From NCBI GenBank assembly GCA_030549335.1, contig JAUKPH010000018.1:2170001-2234000 (forward strand): a DNA stretch of 64,000 nucleotides, written 5' to 3'. This document shows positions 59,297 to 64,000 of this stretch, in pieces. Numbering within the stretch: the stretch's first letter is position 1; every line of letters begins with the position of its first letter. The notes beneath the pieces were generated by a model. The model made no database searches, had not been told where the DNA came from, and saw nothing but the letters and a program-made list of their open reading frames with translations. The translations under genes and the position numbers were made by a program. The DNA comes from Pontederia crassipes. Taxonomy: Eukaryota; Streptophyta; Magnoliopsida; Commelinales; Pontederiaceae.

Positions 59297-60561
59297 ATAT
59301 TATAATTCCATATATTTTTCTTAGAAAACATATGATAGACCTCTAATATTAATATCTTATGAAGTTTACATTAGTATAACATATTATTATATTTATGAGA
59401 AAATATATTTTTGTATTTATGAAAGAAATAGTATAAAATGGGTATTGATGCAAAATGTAATATGTGCTATAATGATTTTAATTTCTTATATATCAAATCT
59501 AATTAGTTGGTTAAGTAATAAAAGAATTAATTACATATTTCTTTCTCTAATTTTTTTGAAGTTATATATATATATATATATATGTCAAATATAAGTATAT
59601 TATTTTATTGTAAAAATTTTTTAGTGATAAGATATGTGTCTTTCCTTTTGAGTGGAGAAGAAGACGGTGAAAGTATAAAAGGATTTCATTCTTACTCTAG
59701 TTTGAAAAAAGAAAGTTGCTAATGGAATCAATTTTGTGATAGTTGAGGTGAAAAGTGAGAGCGAGAACATATGCCAAGGTGTGATAGTTGTAAATAAACT
59801 CTTTTGTCTTGTATTTGCATCTTACCTTATTACTTTAAGAATTACATTTGAATCAATTTTTCACACTTTCATCCTATCTTTTTTAAATGGTTTTATAACA
59901 CCAATTCAACCTTTTTGTTGTCAAGTGATCCAACAATATGTTTATACACATATATATAGATGTCACTTTTTTTCACTACTCTTTGTATTTCGTCTTACCC
60001 TAATTTTTCATCTTGGATTTGTCCATATCATTGTTATTGAAAGTATCACATTATCAAAATTAAGTGTCAAATTGATTATTGAATGTCATTCATCATATTG
60101 ATTATTGAATCAATATTATCAAATTATTAATTTATCACTAATCATTGTTCCATTGATTATTAAATATTGTATTGTCATATTGATTATCGATCATCATTCT
60201 CAAATATTATATTGATATTAATTTTTGAACATCCTTATCCCTTATCATCATTCTTATTGACTATCAAATATTGATATCGTCACATCAATTTCATCAATAT
60301 TGACTATTGAGCATCATTATTCATTACTATCGAAATAGAGGCATGCACATCATATTTGATTTGTTGAACCATTGATACTACTTAATTGATCTTATTTGTA
60401 TGGATAATTTTCATTTCTTTACATGATTAGTTCTATTACGAATTTCATGTTTATTATTGTTCTCTTCATTATTTCATTTCTTGCATTTAGATCTTACAAA
60501 TGATTAATCATGATAGGTAAGGATGTTGATAGTGTAGTAGTTGATGTTCATGATGGCGTTG
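59297..60561. other. Intergenic AT-rich DNA, no gene seen
   Basis: A (TA)n tract lies at about 59563-59583. The frame at 59736-60101 (121 residues) is hydrophobic and of biased composition, with no family resemblance. 60100-60330 is rich in ATTGATTATTGA-type repeats. Confidence 0.4.
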
Positions 60562-61125
60562 TGTAACATTGTTGCACTTGCATAGGATATTATCCACTTT
60601 CTTTATAATTTTTTCAAAATGCGATCTACCAAATTAAGATCATGTTTCCATATATATCTAACATCTCTTTGATGACTTGTGCATGTGGGACTAATTCAAA
60701 ATATGTCTCATGCATCCTTCCCACCTTAGAGGACTTAAAGTCCTCGTTGAATGATTGCACCTCACCATGCATAGAGACACACGTGGAGTGATTCTAATAC
60801 TATATGTAACATTCTTGCATTTGCGTAAGATGTTTTTCACTTTGGATCTCAGCCCGCACGACTTTGTCAAAACACATCATACCAAGACAAGACCATGTTC
60901 CCATAAATACTCGCTATCTCTTTTGTAACTTGTGCATATGGGACGCATGCTTAAGGGGGAATGATGCATGAGGCATGCCTTAATTTATTCTCACATGCAC
61001 AAGTCACGGAAGAGATGTTCGGTATATATGGTAGCATGGCCTTGACTGTAAGACGTGTTTTCATAAAATCATGTTGATCAAGGCTTAAAGCGGATAATAT
61101 CTTACGCAAGTGCAAGAATGTTACA
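60562..61125. repeat. Three copies of a ~155-bp unit, two direct and one inverted
   Basis: The unit starts TGTAACATTNTTGCA and runs through GACTTGTGCATGTGGGA. Copies are at 60562-60716 (+), 60805-60957 (+) and 60966-61125 (-). The last two form a near-perfect inverted repeat with almost no spacer, closed by TGTAACATTCTTGCA and TGCAAGAATGTTACA. It is probably retroelement- or transposon-derived; no coding sequence is present. Confidence 0.75.
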
Positions 61126-61617
61126 CGCCGAATTATACATGAGTGGACGGTTATATATTTCTTTTATTTTATAGCCAATTTGTAATAGATACCATATTAA
61201 TTATGCTTTAGCAACTTTGTGATTTAATAGTCAAAATAGATATATAACGCCTCTTCGAAAGTATAATTATTTTAGGTCGTGTTATTAATCAACCGGAAGA
61301 AATGTCTGCATATTAAACTCTTACCTTTCTTGAATTCAAATTGGGCCTTAACAGAAGAGTCATACTATTAAAAACATAAAATTAACAAAATGCTGAAACT
61401 TATGTTAGTTATTTTATGAAATTGTATTTGATTTAAGTCATTGGCCATAGCAAGAAACCGTGTGTCTATGACTTGTCACTAAAACAATTGTTTATGTTAA
61501 TGACTTGTGCTATTATGGATATTAATTTTATTATTTTATTTAATCATCTAATTTAATCATTTAGATTGATCTGACTTGACCCATTAGTCAATATAGATCA
61601 ATGGTGGGCTGGACCTT

Positions 61618-62001
61618 TTCAACATTGGTGTGAAAAAGGGATGATAATTAATGATCTAATAATTAAATTATACATGTTTATCAGTTCATTTTGATGTACA
61701 CTTAAGAGAGTACAAAAAATTCAGAATAAGAATACTTAGGAGTTTATGCCATTTAATAATGTAAGATATTAGATAATATGTTTATTAGTGAATGTAATAT
61801 GTTAGAAAATTCAACATTGGTGTGAAAAAGGGATGATAATTAATGATCTAATAATTAAATTATACATGTTTATCAGTTCATTTTGATGTACACTTAAGAG
61901 AGTACAAAAAATTCAGAATAAGAATACTTAGGAGTTTATGCCATTTAATAATGTAAGATATTAGATAATATGTTTATTAGTGAATGTAATATGTTAGAAA
62001 A
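61618..62001 (+). repeat. Exact tandem duplication, 2 x 192 bp
   Basis: 61618-61809 is repeated base for base, as far as can be seen by eye, at 61810-62001, starting TTCAACATTGGTGTGAAAAA. The unit itself is ordinary AT-rich DNA. Confidence 0.93.
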
Positions 62002-62054
62002 TTCAGAAAATAATAAAGGGGAAAATTTTGATTGAGGATGATTCAAATGCACCA

Positions 62055-62090
<36 letters not shown>

Positions 62091-62617
62091 CAAAGAAGGA
62101 AAAAAGAAGAGATTATATGATATTAGAAATTAAACATGAGCTTGGATATTAATCGTTATTGCTTGGTGAAGTAAAAAATATATGAATCGATTAAATTAAG
62201 TTATTGGCTGGGAGTTTATGTCATTCAATATTATATATAATAATGATATTGTATCATATGTTTGTTAATGGATGAAATAGATTAGAAAAGTGGAAAAAAA
62301 ACAAAGAACAAAAGAAAAATAAACGGGGAATGTTGGATTGTTATTTTCTTAGTGACATCATAAATATTCTTTTCCAGTGCAAAAAACAAAGAATAAGGAA
62401 CCTTATGATTATGGATATACAAGGACATTTTGAGACTATATAAACATGTATAGTATTATTTTTATTCTTTTCAATTGTTTATTTCAAATGGGTATAATGT
62501 ATAAAATGTTAAATGACACCATATGGAGAAACATATATCTTATTTGGAATCCTTTTTATTATTCTGTTTTAATCACAATATATTTTTTCTTTTTTAATTT
62601 TTATGTTCTATGTCTTA

Positions 62618-63184
62618 AAAGTCGTTTGGTATGAGATAATTTAAATAAATCATCGATTATTTTATTTAAAATTTTCAAGGTCTATCACATTACTTCATTT
62701 GGCTGTGATTGGTTATCGATAATTTTAATTGTTCTGATAATCTTGATTACCATCTCACTGATAATTTATATAGCAGACATGGAAGGTGACTTTTCAAATT
62801 ATCAGTTAGTGGGAATACATTTTGACAAAAATATTCATTCAATTAATTTTTTTATTTTAAATATTTTATTAATAAATAAATATCATTTAACTTTATTTTT
62901 TTATTATTTGAAATCTTTTACAAGTAACTCTTAATTTTGTCTCATTTTTTTATATATTCACTTTTCTATTTTTTCTTTGTTTATTTGTAATAATATGTTA
63001 TTAAAATCTGAATAATTTTTAAGGATATTTTTGGTAATCTTTTTACTATCCGTTTTGACTATTATTTATATTTATAAGTACTTATCAAATATTATAATAT
63101 AATATTATTGATAATTTAAATAATGATATTCCATTTAAGTAGTGATCTAAATTATCGATTAAATCGATAATGCACCAAAGGATC
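62618..63184. mobile_element. Possible Tourist-like MITE, 567 bp
   Basis: The ends AAAGTCGTTTGGTATGAGATA and, inverted, GATCCTTTGGTGCATTATCGA are preceded and followed by TTA. ATTATCGAT-type blocks recur at both ends. The inverted repeats are short and slightly out of register, so the call is tentative. Confidence 0.35.
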
Positions 63185-64000
63185 TTACAAGATATTAACC
63201 ATATTTTCATTTCAACGATCACCTACGTCTCCTCAATTTTGGGAACACTTCTACTTAATTCCAGTTATTAAACATTATATTTTTAATTGCGTATATTTAT
63301 CTTCATCGAACTTTCATCTGAACACTTTTTAAAACTTAAGAAAAATCAAATAAGACCATGAAGAAGTGAGAGAATGTCTACTTTAATTTTTTTTTTCAAA
63401 TTAAACATATACATATTATAGAGGGTAAATGTATAATTAACAAGAAATAAATTTCATATATTTGAGATTAAGTACAAGTATTTTGAAAACTAAGGACATA
63501 TAAGTGGATAATTTTAAAGCTTAGGTGAGTAAAACAAATTAGATCTAAATTTGATATTAAAGAATATATCAATTAACAAAAAAAAAGACATTTTTATTTA
63601 AAATGGCAATATTGCTATAATATAAGCTTATGCTTAGTAACATCATTTATAATTAGATAGAAACTAATTAATTTAATAATAATTATTATTATTCATATAT
63701 GTATAGGCTGTCAAAGAGTTGGGGACTCAAACTTTTAAAAGTAGAACTGAAAAATAAATTGACTTTTAATTCCAGTGGCATCAAAGAAGACAAAATACTC
63801 GGATTCGGTGCCCCACGAGCAAAACTCTTGTCCGTGGTTGGTGGATTTGGCGATTTGCTTCGCCAAAATCTACGCGTGCTTCCTTCCTCTCCTCGTCTAG
63901 CCTCGCTTTTACTGCTCCCAATTTTTTTTTTTTCTCCAGCCGATATGAACAACAAATTCGACTCCTTTATTTACGTTCTTTCCAATCTTATATATTATGC
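63185..64000. other. Window edge, AT-rich DNA with a GC-richer block
   Basis: 63775-63925 is GC-richer than its surroundings and open on the minus strand for 88 residues (63955-63689, Ser/Lys/Arg-rich) without family resemblance. It may be the leader or first exon of a gene continuing past the window, on either strand. It is too short to decide. Confidence 0.35.

Overview
The window is nuclear DNA of a flowering plant. The protein-coding genes have plant-only features: GT-AG introns, a plastid transit peptide and a very-long-chain fatty-acid elongase. The intergenic DNA is AT-rich and filled with plant transposon families. The GC-rich, intronless KCS gene next to AT-rich repeats suggests a monocot, probably not a grass. 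That placement is an inference; nothing here fixes the species.

Four genes can be supported. (1) A 3-ketoacyl-CoA synthase of the KCS3/KCS12 type at 19565-20923 (+). (2) A two-exon gene for a small secreted eight-cysteine, defensin-like peptide at 40081-41842 (-). Its exons are short and separated by 1.5 kb, so simple ORF scans miss it. (3) The RNA polymerase II subunit NRPB4 at 49220-51965 (+), six coding exons encoding 138 residues. (4) Plastid ribosomal protein L28 at 53993-55921 (-), two exons encoding 163 residues. NRPB4 and RPL28 are convergent. The four genes do not form a pathway.

Most of the rest is transposons, many nested. 44-2971 looks like a large solo LTR with internal tandem repeats. 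7780-12860 holds a decayed Ty3/gypsy chromovirus pol on the minus strand. It is split by a 3.87-kb Mutator-like element (8130-11997) that has 66-bp terminal inverted repeats, a perfect 9-bp target duplication and a broken transposase gene. 14480-16290 is the gag-protease remnant of a second gypsy lineage. 21379-30833 is a Sirevirus-type Ty1/copia element with a truncated 5' LTR, a frame-broken gag-pol, a post-pol (env-position) ORF and a complete 3' LTR.

From 33 kb onward there are many small inverted-repeat elements. Several have 9-bp target duplications, perfect or with one mismatch, and so belong with Mutator: a GC-rich 878-bp element at 33623, and MITEs at 39466, 41239 (inside the intron of the defensin-like gene), 46624 and 56197 (promoter side of RPL28). 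A Tourist-like MITE with TTA duplications lies at 35654. NRPB4 intron 5 carries two Au-like SINEs in opposite orientation, each with its own target duplication. Long ATT, GTT, AT and poly-C arrays and an exact 192-bp tandem duplication (61618-62001) complete the picture. No tRNA, rRNA or CRISPR feature was recognised.
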